Counted from the stretch's first letter, positions 43,359 through 53,702 are shown. The stretch: 64,000 nt of DNA from Halomonas heilongjiangensis (GCF_002879645.1 NZ_PNRE01000002.1:1-64000); one strand, 5' to 3'. Numbers and translations: made by a program. The notes: generated by a model from the sequence alone, not told the origin.

Positions 43359-44283
43359 GGATGGATCCAGTTTCGTTCAGCCAGAACGGGTAGAAATTGA
43401 ACCACTGCAGCGGGTGGTCGCGAACCCGCTGGGCCAGTCGGTCGGCATGGCGCTGCATGGCCTCGGCGATCCAGCGTTCGCGCTCCCGGCGCCGCAGGTC
43501 GCGGGTATCGTCGAAAGGTTCGAAGTCGATCCTGAACGCTCCGTCCTCGCGAACGCAGGCCAGGGTATACAGAGGGCAGCGCAGCAGGGCGGCCAGCCGG
43601 AACGGACCTTCGGGGAAGAGGGCCGGGGCGCCGAGGAAGTCGAGGCGACGGCTGCGCTCACCGGAAAGCGGGAGCCGGTCGGCGGCGATGACCACGTAGC
43701 CTCCTGCATCGAGGCGCTCGGCGAGGCACTGGGCGGTGGCCGGGGTGATCTCGTCGACCTCGAGCACAGGTGGCCGGGGGCGCCCCGTGACACGCTCGAG
43801 CAGTGCATGGAACTTGCGTGCGTTGCGGGTGTGCATCATCACCGTCAGATCGAGGCCGGGGTGGCGCTCGGCCAGCGCATTGACCACGTCGAGATTGCCG
43901 TGGTGGGCGACCAGGATCAGGCCGCCCTGCCCGGTGTCGATGGCGGCGCTGAAACGCGCGATGCCGCTGCCGACCAGGTGCTCGTCGGTGATATCGCCAC
44001 TCCAGGCGGCGACCTTGTCCATCAGGGCGTCGGCGAAGGCCAGGAAGTGGCGATAGCCGAGCCACAGCCGCTTGCAAGGGTGCCGGGAAAGCCCGGGGTC
44101 GAGACGCAGCAGGTAGGCCCGGGAGGCGCGTCGAGCCGTGCCATGCAGCAGGAAGTACCACAGCATGACGGGCCACAGCAGCAGCCGAAAGGGCCAGCGG
44201 CCCAGACGCCGTTGCGTGGCCACCATCAGACGCATGCCGGCGAGGCTGCCACGCTCTCCGATCCGCGCCCAGTGATGGCTCAT
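43342..44283 (-). CDS. LpxL/HtrB-like lipid acyltransferase of the APE cluster
   Basis: 313 residues from the ATG at 44283. LILVAHHGNLDVVNALAERH carries the HHxxxD-like acyltransferase site (HHGNLD) of the lauroyl/myristoyl transferase family. N-terminal membrane segment WPFRLLLWPVMLWYFLLHG. In E. coli this function and the glycosyltransferase are fused in ApeJ; here they are two overlapping genes (ATGA). It probably acylates the polyene's sugar/glycerol anchor. Confidence 0.8.
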   Translation of the reverse strand: MSHHWARIGERGSLAGMRLMVATQRRLGRWPFRLLLWPVMLWYFLLHGTARRASRAYLLRLDPGLSRHPCKRLWLGYRHFLAFADALMDKVAAWSGDITDEHLVGSGIARFSAAIDTGQGGLILVAHHGNLDVVNALAERHPGLDLTVMMHTRNARKFHALLERVTGRPRPPVLEVDEITPATAQCLAERLDAGGYVVIAADRLPLSGERSRRLDFLGAPALFPEGPFRLAALLRCPLYTLACVREDGAFRIDFEPFDDTRDLRRRERERWIAEAMQRHADRLAQRVRDHPLQWFNFYPFWLNETGSIHDPTP

Positions 44284-45038
44284 GGCCTGGCCTCCACGGG
44301 CGTTCTTCGCCAACGCCTGGCCAGCAGGCGGGGCAGGCGCAGCAGCATGCCGCAGAACAGCCGGGCATGCATGGCGCTGATCTGGCGGTTGTCGCGCCAC
44401 AGCGCGAAGTGGCTCACGCCATCGCGTGGATAATACACCCGCACCGGCAGGTTGCGCAGGGTACCGCCAGCCCAGTGCCAGCGCACCAGGATCTCGGTAT
44501 CGAAGGTCATGCGATCACCGCACGAGTGCCTGGCCAGTAACCGGTTGAGGGACTCGACCGGATAGAGCCGGACGCCGCACATCGAGTCGCGGATCTCCCC
44601 GGACAGGGTATTGATCCACACCCACACATGGGTCGCGTAGCGGCCGTACAGGCGGGCACGAGGGACGCTGGCATCATAGCGCGGGTAGCCGACCACCAGG
44701 GCCTCGGGCGTGCCATCGAGCTCGGCCAGAAAGCCGGGCAGGTCCTCACTGGCATGTTGGCCATCGGCGTCGACCTGCAGGGCATGGGTGTAGCCGAGCC
44801 GCTGGGCTTCCGCCAGCCCGGCGCGTACCGCCGCCCCCTTGCCGCGGTTGCTGTCCAGGCGCAGCAGGTGATGACCGTGTGCGGCGAGGCGGTCGAGTTC
44901 GGCTGCACACTCGGCGTGACTGCCATCGTCGACCAGCACGACCGGTAGCCCCAGGGCACCCAGTTCGGCGCATACCGAGCCGATGGTGGCAGGGTGGTCG
45001 TAGACCGGCACCAGGGCACAGGGACGCGGTTCAGCCAT
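44280..45038 (-). CDS. GT2-family glycosyltransferase of the APE cluster
   Basis: 252 residues from the ATG at 45038. ALVPVYDHPATIGSVCAEL start, VVLVDDGSHAECAAEL (nucleotide site), LQVDADGQHASED (DxD metal site) and YDASVPRARLYGRY. The family is close to dolichol-phosphate-type transferases. It overlaps the ligase gene by 8 bases and the acyltransferase gene by 4. It corresponds to the glycosyltransferase half of ApeJ. Confidence 0.83.
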   Translation of the reverse strand: MAEPRPCALVPVYDHPATIGSVCAELGALGLPVVLVDDGSHAECAAELDRLAAHGHHLLRLDSNRGKGAAVRAGLAEAQRLGYTHALQVDADGQHASEDLPGFLAELDGTPEALVVGYPRYDASVPRARLYGRYATHVWVWINTLSGEIRDSMCGVRLYPVESLNRLLARHSCGDRMTFDTEILVRWHWAGGTLRNLPVRVYYPRDGVSHFALWRDNRQISAMHARLFCGMLLRLPRLLARRWRRTPVEARP

Positions 45039-46731
45039 GGGAGGCTCCGGTCCCATCCCGGGATTGCAGACGAACACGCCCGGCGCAGTGCCGACCCTCG
45101 CCGGACTCGAAGGTGAAGGCGATGCCATCCTCGCGCCGCAGCAGCTCGAGCGTGAAGCGTATCCCGGGTTGCAGGGGGCGCTGGAACTTCAGGCGCTCGA
45201 GGCCCTGGAAGTCGCCCAGTTGGCCGAAGTTCTCGCGGGCCAGTTCGATGGCCCACTGCACCATGACCACACCGGGCACCAGCGGGTAGTCCTCGAAATG
45301 CCCCTCGAGGTAGGCCAGGCGTTCGGGGACTTCGAGGGTCAGCGTGCAGCTATCGGCGCCCGGGCGTCGTTCCCCCAGCCAGCGTGGCGCCCGCGTATCG
45401 TCGAGATCGGCGAACAGTCGCTTGATCAGGTCGCGGTCGAGCTTGCCTTGCGGATTGCTCGGCAGCGCATCGACGAAGCGCCAGTAGCGGGGTATGGCGA
45501 CCTGCTCCAGGTGTTTCGACAGTCGTGCACGCAGGCGCTGGATCAGGTCGCGCCGGGACTCGTGCCGGTGCGGAATGGCCTCGCGGCTCAGGGCGACCAC
45601 GGCCCCCAGTCGCCCATCGCTGCGATCGAGATCGACACAGCGCGCCTCGATGACTTCCGGGGCGTCGGCCAGGGTACGCTCGATGTGTACCAGCGAGACG
45701 CGCTTGCCGGCGATCTTGACCAGGCGGTCTGCGCGGCCCAGCAGTGCGAAGCCGTTGGCAGCGGGAGCGACCCGGTCGGGTTGCTGCCACCAGGCGTCAG
45801 GGGTATCGAGAAACGCCGAACGCAGCAGCAGGCGCTCGCCCTCGAATGACAGTCGTACCCCGGGCAGGGGTTGCCAGGTACTGCTCCGGGTCTGGCGTCG
45901 CCGAGCGATGCCGCCGGTCTCCGTGCTGCCGTAGATCTCGACCACCGGTGCGTGCAGGAGGCGCTCTGCGTGGCGGGCATGCGGTGCGGCGAGTGGCGCG
46001 CCGGAGGAGAACACCCGGCATGGCGCGGAGCGCTCCGTCCATGGCAGGTGGTCGGGGAGGCGTGACAGCTGGGCCGGTGAACTCACCACCACCGGCTTGA
46101 GTCCCGCACCGCCGGCCTCCTCGAGGCGGGCGGCAAGCACTTCGGGGTAGCGACTGGCATCACCGCAGAACGGCGCGCCGGCACAGAGGGGGTGCAATAT
46201 CCCGGCGAGCAGGCCGTAGATATGCTGGTGGCTGACCTGCGAGATCACGGCGGTGCCGGCCAGGGGCCACAGCTTGGCATGGGCGGCCAACTCCGCATCG
46301 AGCTGGTCGAAACGCTTGGCGAGGCGTACGGGATCGCCCGTGGAGCCGGAGGTATACAGCACCACGGCGGTGGATGACGGCGTGAGTGCGAGCGGCGCCT
46401 GGATGCCGTGGTCCGCTGCCGCCGGCACATCGGGCGCGTCGGGGAGCGTACCCTCGACCTCGTTGGCCAACCTGGCCAGAGTTTCAGGGCGGTCATCGGC
46501 AGGCAATACCGCGACCCTGCCGCTCTCCCACAATGCCACCAGGGCGGCACAGAATTCACCGGGGTAGCGCTGGCAGAGCAGCCATTGTCCGCCGGGACGG
46601 CCGGCGAGCCAGCGGCGCCAGGCCTCGACACGCGCAGGCAGTGATGCCGGAGACGTCCAGCCGGAGGGCAGTCCGGGCACGGGGGACACCGTCCGACGCC
46701 AGGGCGCCTGGCTCAGGGGAGTGAATGTCAC
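45031..46731 (-). CDS. apeH: acyl-ACP ligase fused to hotdog dehydratase (ApeH-ApeI-like)
   Basis: 566 residues. The N-terminal ~450 is an AMP-binding ligase: STAVVLYTSGSTGDPVRLAK (P-loop), VVEIYGSTETGGIARRR, and the C-terminal Lys in SNPQGKLDRDLI. The last ~110 residues are a hotdog dehydratase with YLEGHFEDYPLVPGVVMVQW, which matches ApeI/FabZ. It activates the aryl starter onto ACP and also dehydrates. In E. coli and Xenorhabdus these are separate proteins. A GTG start at 46731 (GGAG 8-9 bases upstream) overlaps the previous stop as GTGA; an ATG at 46767 is less likely. Confidence 0.85.
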   Translation of the reverse strand: MTFTPLSQAPWRRTVSPVPGLPSGWTSPASLPARVEAWRRWLAGRPGGQWLLCQRYPGEFCAALVALWESGRVAVLPADDRPETLARLANEVEGTLPDAPDVPAAADHGIQAPLALTPSSTAVVLYTSGSTGDPVRLAKRFDQLDAELAAHAKLWPLAGTAVISQVSHQHIYGLLAGILHPLCAGAPFCGDASRYPEVLAARLEEAGGAGLKPVVVSSPAQLSRLPDHLPWTERSAPCRVFSSGAPLAAPHARHAERLLHAPVVEIYGSTETGGIARRRQTRSSTWQPLPGVRLSFEGERLLLRSAFLDTPDAWWQQPDRVAPAANGFALLGRADRLVKIAGKRVSLVHIERTLADAPEVIEARCVDLDRSDGRLGAVVALSREAIPHRHESRRDLIQRLRARLSKHLEQVAIPRYWRFVDALPSNPQGKLDRDLIKRLFADLDDTRAPRWLGERRPGADSCTLTLEVPERLAYLEGHFEDYPLVPGVVMVQWAIELARENFGQLGDFQGLERLKFQRPLQPGIRFTLELLRREDGIAFTFESGEGRHCAGRVRLQSRDGTGASHG

Positions 46732-47264
46732 GTCAAGGATCTCCGCAATCGCTGGCGCAGCAGCCATTCACTGCCGAACATCAGGCCGATCAGGCCGTAA
46801 CTGATGACGCCGTTGTACAGCGACCATACCGCCAGATCGGCGTAGAGCACCGTCCAGCTGGCGATGGTGCCGTTGATCATGAAGAAGCCGCACCACGCCC
46901 AGGTGACACGGCGGGTATAGCGTACACCGGCAGCCGACAGGTCGGGCTCGCGCAGGCGTGCCAGCCGCTCGACGATCGGCATGCCCTGAGACAGGCTGGT
47001 CAGGAACAGGGTCAGCATGATGGCATTCACGGCGACCGGGTAGGCGCGCATGCCGAGTTCGGCATGCCCCATGCCCCCCGCAGCGAGCAAGAGCGCGGCG
47101 ACGCCGAGCGCCAGGAGACGCGCCTGGGGGATCCGCCAGGCCAGCAGGCCGGCACCTATCACCAGCAGGGGCCAACTGCCCAGCGTGCCGTGCAGGGCGA
47201 ACACCAGGATCGGCCAGCCCAACGCGGCAAGCATGCCAAGGCATTTGATTCCTCTCATCGGCAT
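46728..47264 (-). CDS. apeG: COG4648-type membrane protein of the APE cluster (ApeG-like)
   Basis: 178 residues with about five hydrophobic segments (MLAALGWPILVFALHG, PLLVIGAGLLAW, LLALGVAALLLAAGG, NAIMLTLFLTSL, and a C-terminal block). VTWAWCGFFMINGTIASWTV is conserved in the family. It sits between the ACPs and the ligase as in other APE clusters. Function unknown; inner membrane. Confidence 0.8.
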   Translation of the reverse strand: MPMRGIKCLGMLAALGWPILVFALHGTLGSWPLLVIGAGLLAWRIPQARLLALGVAALLLAAGGMGHAELGMRAYPVAVNAIMLTLFLTSLSQGMPIVERLARLREPDLSAAGVRYTRRVTWAWCGFFMINGTIASWTVLYADLAVWSLYNGVISYGLIGLMFGSEWLLRQRLRRSLT

Positions 47265-47267
47265 GAC

Positions 47268-47531
47268 TCAGCGCTGGATCAGGCCCTCGACAGCCTTGAC
47301 CACGTCGTCGATGGTGCGCACCGCCTTGAAGTCGTCGGGGTCGATGCGGCGCCCGGTGAACTGCTTGAGCTCGACCACCAGGTCCACGGCATCGATGCTG
47401 TCGATGTCGAGATCCTCGTAGAGCCGGGCTTCGGGCTTGATATCGTCCGCTTCGAGTTCGAACAACTCGACCAGTGTCTTGCGCACGTGGTCGTAGACGT
47501 CGGCGTAACTGGTAGTGGTATCAATCGGCAC
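47268..47531 (-). CDS. apeF: acyl carrier protein 2 (ApeF-like)
   Basis: 87 residues. The phosphopantetheine Ser lies in YEDLDIDSIDAVDLVVEL. Four-helix ACP layout. One of two ACPs; it overlaps the first by 11 bases. Confidence 0.87.
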   Translation of the reverse strand: MPIDTTTSYADVYDHVRKTLVELFELEADDIKPEARLYEDLDIDSIDAVDLVVELKQFTGRRIDPDDFKAVRTIDDVVKAVEGLIQR

Positions 47532-47793
47532 GGCGGGCCTCCACCAGAGCTTTCAGGGCGTTCAGGTTGGAGAAATGGCGGCGGGTTTCCTCGGCTTCGG
47601 CATCCAGTTTGATACCGAATCGCTTCTGCAGTGCCAGGCCGAGCTCGAGGGCATCGATGGAATCGAGGCCCAACCCCTCGCCGAACAGCGGAGCGTCGGG
47701 GTCGATATCGCCAGGGGCGACATCCTCGAGTTCCAGAGTCTCGATGATCAGCTGCTTGAGTTCAATCGACAGATCGTCGTGTGTCTCGCTCAT
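47521..47793 (-). CDS. apeE: acyl carrier protein 1 (ApeE-like)
   Basis: 90 residues. The phosphopantetheine Ser is in GEGLGLDSIDALELGLAL. In the characterised system the two ACPs carry starter and growing chain. The start lies inside the end of the acyltransferase gene (32-base overlap). Confidence 0.87.
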   Translation of the reverse strand: MSETHDDLSIELKQLIIETLELEDVAPGDIDPDAPLFGEGLGLDSIDALELGLALQKRFGIKLDAEAEETRRHFSNLNALKALVEARRAD

Positions 47794-48553
47794 GGTGACG
47801 TTGTTCCAGTTCCCTGTTGAAGTGATCGCTCAGCCGATGTGTCAGTTGTCTGGCGAGCTGCCCGGTCGGCTGTTGGTTATCGTCGTTGATGGGCAGGTCG
47901 TCGAGTACTCGCAGTTCCATCCGGACCCTGCTCGCCGGGATATGGTACCAAGGCTCGCCCTTGGTCAGCGTGGTAGGCGTACAGCGTATCAGTACCGGCG
48001 TGATCGCTGTTCCCGTACGCAAGGCGATGTTTGCCCCACCGCGCCTGAACTTGATCGGCCGTTGCGGCGTGGTGCGGGTGCCCTCGGGAAAGAGAATCAG
48101 CGAATTGCCTTTCCGGAGGCTCTCGCCTGCGGCCTTCAGCACCGCTTCGGGCTCGTTGTTGGTGATATAGCCTGCCGCGCGGACCGGGCCGCGTGTGAAG
48201 GGATTGCTGGCCAGCCGTCCCTTGACGATGCAGTCGGCATGGGGCATGTGGGCCAGCAGGAAAATGACATCGATCAGTGACGGATGGTTGGCTACTACCA
48301 GCAGTCCGGGGCGTTGCAGTCGTTCCTGGCGATCGAAGTGGTAATCGAGCACACCGAGACCCTGCATCAGGGTGATGAAAGCCCGGAAGCAGCGCTGGAT
48401 CAGGCATCTTGCCAGATACTGGCGTCGCTCGCTGTCGCGTACGCATACGCTCAACAAGGGGGCGACCACCAGGCCGATGAACAGGCCGCCGATGCCGAAG
48501 GCGAGGAAGGAGAGAGCCGTGCCCAGTCCTCGCCACCATCTGTCCAGATTCAT
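47762..48553 (-). CDS. 1-acyl-glycerol-3-phosphate-type acyltransferase of the APE cluster (ApeD-like position)
   Basis: 263 residues from the ATG at 48553. The PlsC-type HxxxxD motif is in VVANHPSLIDVIFLLAH, and the EGTR motif in ILFPEGTRTTPQRPIK. N-terminal membrane anchor (LGTALSFLAFGIGGLFIGLV). It probably joins an acyl or polyene chain to a lipid anchor. It overlaps both neighbours. Confidence 0.85.
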   Translation of the reverse strand: MNLDRWWRGLGTALSFLAFGIGGLFIGLVVAPLLSVCVRDSERRQYLARCLIQRCFRAFITLMQGLGVLDYHFDRQERLQRPGLLVVANHPSLIDVIFLLAHMPHADCIVKGRLASNPFTRGPVRAAGYITNNEPEAVLKAAGESLRKGNSLILFPEGTRTTPQRPIKFRRGGANIALRTGTAITPVLIRCTPTTLTKGEPWYHIPASRVRMELRVLDDLPINDDNQQPTGQLARQLTHRLSDHFNRELEQRHHERDTRRSVD

Positions 48554-49227
48554 TCTGCCCCCAACTGCCACCGATGCCGGCCATCGAGGAAGGGGGCGTC
48601 GCCGTTCAGCCAGGCCATTACCTCGAGAGGAGTCGGATGAGCGCCGCGTACCGGATCAGAGGCCATCAGCCGTCGTCCCCGGTCCAGCGTCAGCCGCATG
48701 CCGACGGCACAGGCGGTGCCTGGGTGCTCCGTGTACCCCTGGTAGGCCGAGGGAAGCGGTCCTTCCGAGAGCACCGCGACGACGGCCCGGTGACCTTCCA
48801 CGAGATAACCCTTCGCCTCGTGCAGGATGGCGTCGAACTCATCGCCACAGGCGCCCAGAGCCTGCAAGGGGCGATGATGAGTGCGGGAGATGGAGTGGAC
48901 GCCCAGGACCGCATTGTGTACCGACATGGAAAAGCGTGTCGGGGAGATCGGCTCACCGCGCTCCAGTGCCTCGAGCATCTCCAGGGTATGGGTGGTGTCG
49001 CCATGTCGGGAGGCGTGCACCAGCGGTAAATCCGCGTTCGGGTCCAGGACCCCGAGGATGTCGCAGGTCGCGCGCCCGGTGGCATCGAGGCGCCGCCGCA
49101 GCATCGCCGGCAAGGTGCTGCCCGGTTGAGCCGAGATGCGATGGCGAGGGGCAGGGGGGGGCACTGCCGCATCCACAAGCCAGCCTCGCCAGTCTTCGAG
49201 ATGTAAGCTGAAGGACATTATTGTCAT
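48550..49227 (-). CDS. apeC: short ketosynthase-like initiation/chain-length protein (ApeC-like)
   Basis: 225 residues of the Ketoacyl-synt_2 type (beta-ketoacyl synthase N-terminal-like). It has FSMSVHNAVLGVHSISRTHH and ALGACGDEFDAILHEAKGY but no active-site Cys in a TACSS context, so it acts like a chain-length factor. It pairs with ApeO in the known system. It is the first gene of the APE operon; an ATG at 49218 is an alternative start. Confidence 0.83.
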   Translation of the reverse strand: MTIMSFSLHLEDWRGWLVDAAVPPPAPRHRISAQPGSTLPAMLRRRLDATGRATCDILGVLDPNADLPLVHASRHGDTTHTLEMLEALERGEPISPTRFSMSVHNAVLGVHSISRTHHRPLQALGACGDEFDAILHEAKGYLVEGHRAVVAVLSEGPLPSAYQGYTEHPGTACAVGMRLTLDRGRRLMASDPVRGAHPTPLEVMAWLNGDAPFLDGRHRWQLGAE

Positions 49228-49252
49228 CTCGGCCGGGGTGGAAGGGGGCGCA

Positions 49253-49281
49253 ATGTTAACTTAGTTGAACAGACAATCCAA
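49253..49281 (-). promoter_or_regulatory. candidate promoter of the APE operon
   Basis: On the minus strand: TTGGAT (49276-49281), 17-base spacer, TAACAT (49253-49258), ending 26 bases before the first ATG. This leaves a very short leader. Match is 4/6 at each box. Confidence 0.45.
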
Positions 49282-49301
49282 AATCATACGAATTTTTACC
49301 G

Positions 49302-49320
49302 TTTGTATAGAACTTGTATA
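49302..49320. repeat. direct repeat TTTGTATA/CTTGTATA at 11-base spacing
   Basis: TTTGTATA (49302-49309) and CTTGTATA (49313-49320) lie one helical turn apart, about 20-45 bases upstream of the APE -35 box. Could be a two-site operator. TATAAT at 49317-49322 also makes a plus-strand -10-like element. Confidence 0.4.
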
Positions 49321-49460
49321 ATCTCAACTTCGCTAATTAAGATTGGGTCGGCTGAGTCGCAGTGTCAGCATGCGTTATTTGGAATCTGTGAAATCTGATA
49401 TAGAGAAGACGTCATAACGGTTGCGCCAAGGTTTCTCTGGGGTATCTCGTCCGTGAGGAA

Positions 49461-50315
49461 TCATCTGGCCGGGTAGCGCGTCTCCTGCAGGCTGTCCTTG
49501 ATCTTCTTCAGATGGGGGAGGAAGTCCTCGCCGCGACGCAGGGTGACGCCGGTGGCCAGTACGTCGACCAGGGCCAGCTGGATCATGCGCGAGGTCATCG
49601 GCATGTAGTGGTCGGTATCCTCGGGAGTGGCGACTTCCAGGGTCTCGGTGCACTCCCGGGCCAGCGGCGAGTCCGGTGCGGTGATGCCGAGCACCACGGC
49701 GCCACTCTCGCGGGCCAGGCGCGCGATGTCGACCAGTTCCCGGGTGCGGCCCGTCCAGGAGATCACCACCACCACGTCGCCGGTATGGCAGGCGGCGGCG
49801 ACCATGCGTTGCATCAGCACGTCCACGTAGGAGGTGACCGGCAGGTTGAAGCGAAAGAACTTGTGCTGGGCATCCTGGGCCACCGCTCCCGAGGCGCCGA
49901 GGCCGAAGAAGTGGATCTGCTTGGCCTGGATCAGGTAGTCGACCACCCGCGCGATGCGCACCGGGTCGGCCTGGCGGCGTGCCTCGTCCAGCGCGGCGAT
50001 GGTCGCCCCGAAGATCTTCTGGGTGTAGTCGGCGGCCCCGTCGCCGGGCTCCACCGCCCGGCTCACGTAGGGCGTGCCGCCGGCCAGGCTCTGGGCCAGC
50101 TTGATCTTGAAGTCCGGATAGCCCTTGGCATCGAAGCTGCGACAGAAGCGGTTGACCGTGGGCTCGCTCACCGAGGCGGCCTGTGCCAGGGTGGCGATGC
50201 TCATGCTGGTGGCGGCGCCGGGGTCGGCGAGGATCACGTCGGCGACCTTGCGCTCGGAACGGTTGAGTTCCTCGAGCCGTAGGCGAATGCGATCGAGCAG
50301 GTCGTGACTGGCCAT
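49461..50315 (-). CDS. hexR: HexR, RpiR-family regulator of central carbon metabolism
   Basis: 284 residues from the ATG at 50315. N-terminal RpiR helix-turn-helix ([35 protein letters not shown]) and a C-terminal SIS sugar-phosphate domain ([38 protein letters not shown]). HexR represses zwf/edd/eda and releases DNA on binding 2-keto-3-deoxy-6-phosphogluconate. It is divergent from zwf-pgl-eda with operator-like inverted repeats between them. Confidence 0.9.
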   Translation of the reverse strand: MASHDLLDRIRLRLEELNRSERKVADVILADPGAATSMSIATLAQAASVSEPTVNRFCRSFDAKGYPDFKIKLAQSLAGGTPYVSRAVEPGDGAADYTQKIFGATIAALDEARRQADPVRIARVVDYLIQAKQIHFFGLGASGAVAQDAQHKFFRFNLPVTSYVDVLMQRMVAAACHTGDVVVVISWTGRTRELVDIARLARESGAVVLGITAPDSPLARECTETLEVATPEDTDHYMPMTSRMIQLALVDVLATGVTLRRGEDFLPHLKKIKDSLQETRYPAR

Positions 50316-50378
50316 GATGCGGCAAGGTCTCCATGACTCGGGGGCATTGGCGCCCCAGGGTTGCAGCCGGATGGGTGA

Positions 50379-50396
50379 TGTAGTCATTTAACTACA
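50379..50396. promoter_or_regulatory. HexR-like operator 1
   Basis: TGTAGT-CATTTA-ACTACA, an inverted repeat similar to reported HexR sites (TGTA...TACA arms). It lies 64 bases upstream of the hexR ATG, so it could serve autoregulation and zwf control. Confidence 0.6.
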
Positions 50397-50462
50397 TTAT
50401 GCTGACTATCCTAGCGCGTTGGTGCCTCTCGGGGCCAACGGGGTCTCCGGTGAGGTGATTTA

Positions 50463-50480
50463 TTCTGTAAGTTTACAGAA
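50463..50480. promoter_or_regulatory. HexR-like operator 2
   Basis: TTCTGTAA-GT-TTACAGAA, a perfect 8-bp inverted repeat with TGTA/TACA arms, directly before a -35-like TTGCCT (50486-50491) of zwf. This is the best-placed operator for zwf repression. Confidence 0.65.
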
Positions 50481-50518
50481 AAAAGTTGCCTTTCGACCCA
50501 TTGGTAGGCTATTTTTTT

Positions 50519-50529
50519 GTTAAGTTAAC
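50519..50529. promoter_or_regulatory. small inverted repeat before zwf
   Basis: GTTAA-G-TTAAC, 16 bases upstream of the zwf ATG at 50545. Could be a further half-strength operator or chance in an AT-rich patch. Confidence 0.3.
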
Positions 50530-50544
50530 CAGATGGGGGCTGTC

Positions 50545-52041
<1,497 letters not shown>

Positions 52042-52224
52042 GGAACAGCGGCCGGCCCCTGGGACCGGTGGCGACGCTCTCAAGACCGCCATGATCACCC
52101 AGGATGGCCGCAGCTGGTATGAAGACTACTAAGGAACAGCGACCGGCCCCGGGGACCGGTGGCGACTCTCTCGAGACCGCCATGATCACCCAGGATGGCC
52201 GCAGCTGGTACGAGGACTACTGAG

Positions 52225-52902
52225 ATGAGTGCGACAACCGACTCCCCCCGCGGGCGGCTCGCCGCCCAGCTCGCCGAGGCGGTGGCCGAGGCGCTGCGCG
52301 CCGACCTGGCGACGCAGGAGCGCGCCCTGCTGGTGGTCTCCGGGGGCTCCACGCCGGTGCCCTTCTTCCAGGCGCTGGCGGCCTGCGAGCTGCCCTGGTC
52401 GCGCATCGACGTGACCCTGGCCGACGAGCGCTGGGTGCCCGAGTCTTCCGCCGACAGCAACGCCCGGCTGGTCCGCGAGCACCTGCTGCAGGGAGCGGCC
52501 TCCCGCGCCCACTTCGTGTCCCTGACCACCGCCGACGCGACCCCGGAACAGGGCGTGGGTGAAGTGACCGGGCGCCTCGAGGGGCTCGCCTGGCCGGCCA
52601 GCGTGGTGATCCTCGGCATGGGCGGCGACGGCCACACCGCCTCGCTGTTCCCCGACAGCCGCGAGCTCGACCTGGCGCTGGCCACCGCCGAACCGCTGGT
52701 GGCGGTGCGCACGCCGAGCCAGCCCCAGGCCCGCATCACCCTGAGCGCCGACCGTCTGCATCAGGCGCGCCGGCATGTGCTGCACATCACCGGCGAGGAC
52801 AAGCGCGCCGTGTTCGCCCGGGCGCTCTCCGGCGACGACACGCGCGAACTGCCGATCCGCGCCTTCCTGGCCTGCCCGCTGGCGATCTACTGGGCCCCCT
52901 GA
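52225..52902 (+). CDS. pgl: 6-phosphogluconolactonase
   Basis: 225 residues. VVSGGSTPVPFFQAL (substrate phosphate site), LADERWVP (DERW motif) and ILGMGGDGHTASLFPDS, the hallmark GxGxDGHxxSLFP. It hydrolyses the zwf product. The ATG at 52225 lies right behind the third repeat copy, which may supply part of its ribosome binding context (GGAC...TGAG). Confidence 0.92.
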   Translation: MSATTDSPRGRLAAQLAEAVAEALRADLATQERALLVVSGGSTPVPFFQALAACELPWSRIDVTLADERWVPESSADSNARLVREHLLQGAASRAHFVSLTTADATPEQGVGEVTGRLEGLAWPASVVILGMGGDGHTASLFPDSRELDLALATAEPLVAVRTPSQPQARITLSADRLHQARRHVLHITGEDKRAVFARALSGDDTRELPIRAFLACPLAIYWAP

Positions 52903-52939
52903 CTCCTCTGGAGCCTCGCTTATCTGGAGCAACGACCCC

Positions 52940-53614
52940 ATGACTATCGATAAAAGCATCGACAAACAGCTGCCGTCCACCCGCACCACCGAACTCGACA
53001 GCATCTGCCTCAAGGCCGAGGTGATCCCGGTGCTGACCATCGAGCGTATCGAGGACGCCGTACCGCTGGCGTCGGCCCTGGTGGAGGGGGGGCTGACGGT
53101 ACTCGAGGTGACGCTGCGCACCGACTGTGCCCTGGAGGCGATCCGTCGGATGCGTGAGGCGTTGCCCCAGGCCAGCATCGGTGCCGGTACCGTGCTGACC
53201 CCGGCCCAGTACCGCCAGGCCGAACAGGCCGGGGCCGACTTCATCGTCACGCCCGGCGCCACCGAAGCGCTCTACCGCTACGGCGTCAGCAGTCCGGTCC
53301 CGATGCTGCCCGGTGTGGCCACCATCTCCGAGCTGATGACGGGCTGGCAGTACGGCTACCGGCGCTTCAAGTTCTTCCCCGCCGAGGCCAGCGGTGGCGT
53401 CAAGGCGCTCAAGGCCTTCGCCGGCCCGATTCCCGAGGCGCGTTTCTGCCCCACCGGCGGCATCACCCTGGACAACGCCGAGGACTACCTGGCGCTGAAG
53501 AGCGTGATGTGCGTGGGTGGCTCCTGGTTGACACCCAAGTCGCTGGTGGACGCCGAGGACTGGAACGGCATCCGTCAGCTCGCCCGCGAGGCGGCCAACC
53601 GCTTCCACCACTGA
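52940..53614 (+). CDS. eda: KDPG/KHG aldolase
   Basis: 224 residues. VIPVLTIERIEDAVPLA (Glu general base), GAGTVLTPAQYRQA, and RFKFFPAEASGG with the Schiff-base Lys144. It cleaves 2-keto-3-deoxy-6-phosphogluconate, which is also the HexR effector. The edd dehydratase gene is not in the window. The ATG at 52940 fits the length of the family; the next 60 bases downstream lead to a terminator. Confidence 0.93.
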   Translation: MTIDKSIDKQLPSTRTTELDSICLKAEVIPVLTIERIEDAVPLASALVEGGLTVLEVTLRTDCALEAIRRMREALPQASIGAGTVLTPAQYRQAEQAGADFIVTPGATEALYRYGVSSPVPMLPGVATISELMTGWQYGYRRFKFFPAEASGGVKALKAFAGPIPEARFCPTGGITLDNAEDYLALKSVMCVGGSWLTPKSLVDAEDWNGIRQLAREAANRFHH

Positions 53615-53675
53615 GCCCGATCGCGGGCCCCGGATTTTTCCTGTGCTCTCTCGACAGCCGGTCGCTGTCCTTTCC

Positions 53676-53702
53676 CCCCGGTCCTCTGGCCGGGGTTTTT
53701 TT
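53676..53702 (+). terminator. intrinsic terminator of the zwf-pgl-eda operon
   Basis: CCCCGG-TCCTCTGG-CCGGGG stem (53676-53681 with 53690-53695) followed by seven T (53696-53702). The clearest intrinsic terminator of the window. Confidence 0.88.

Larger units (their letters stand above)
49228..49460. other. AT-rich region upstream of the APE operon
   Basis: 233 bases, much richer in A/T than the neighbours from 49256 to 49390. It holds the APE promoter candidate and a spaced direct repeat, and ends at the hexR stop. Confidence 0.6.
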
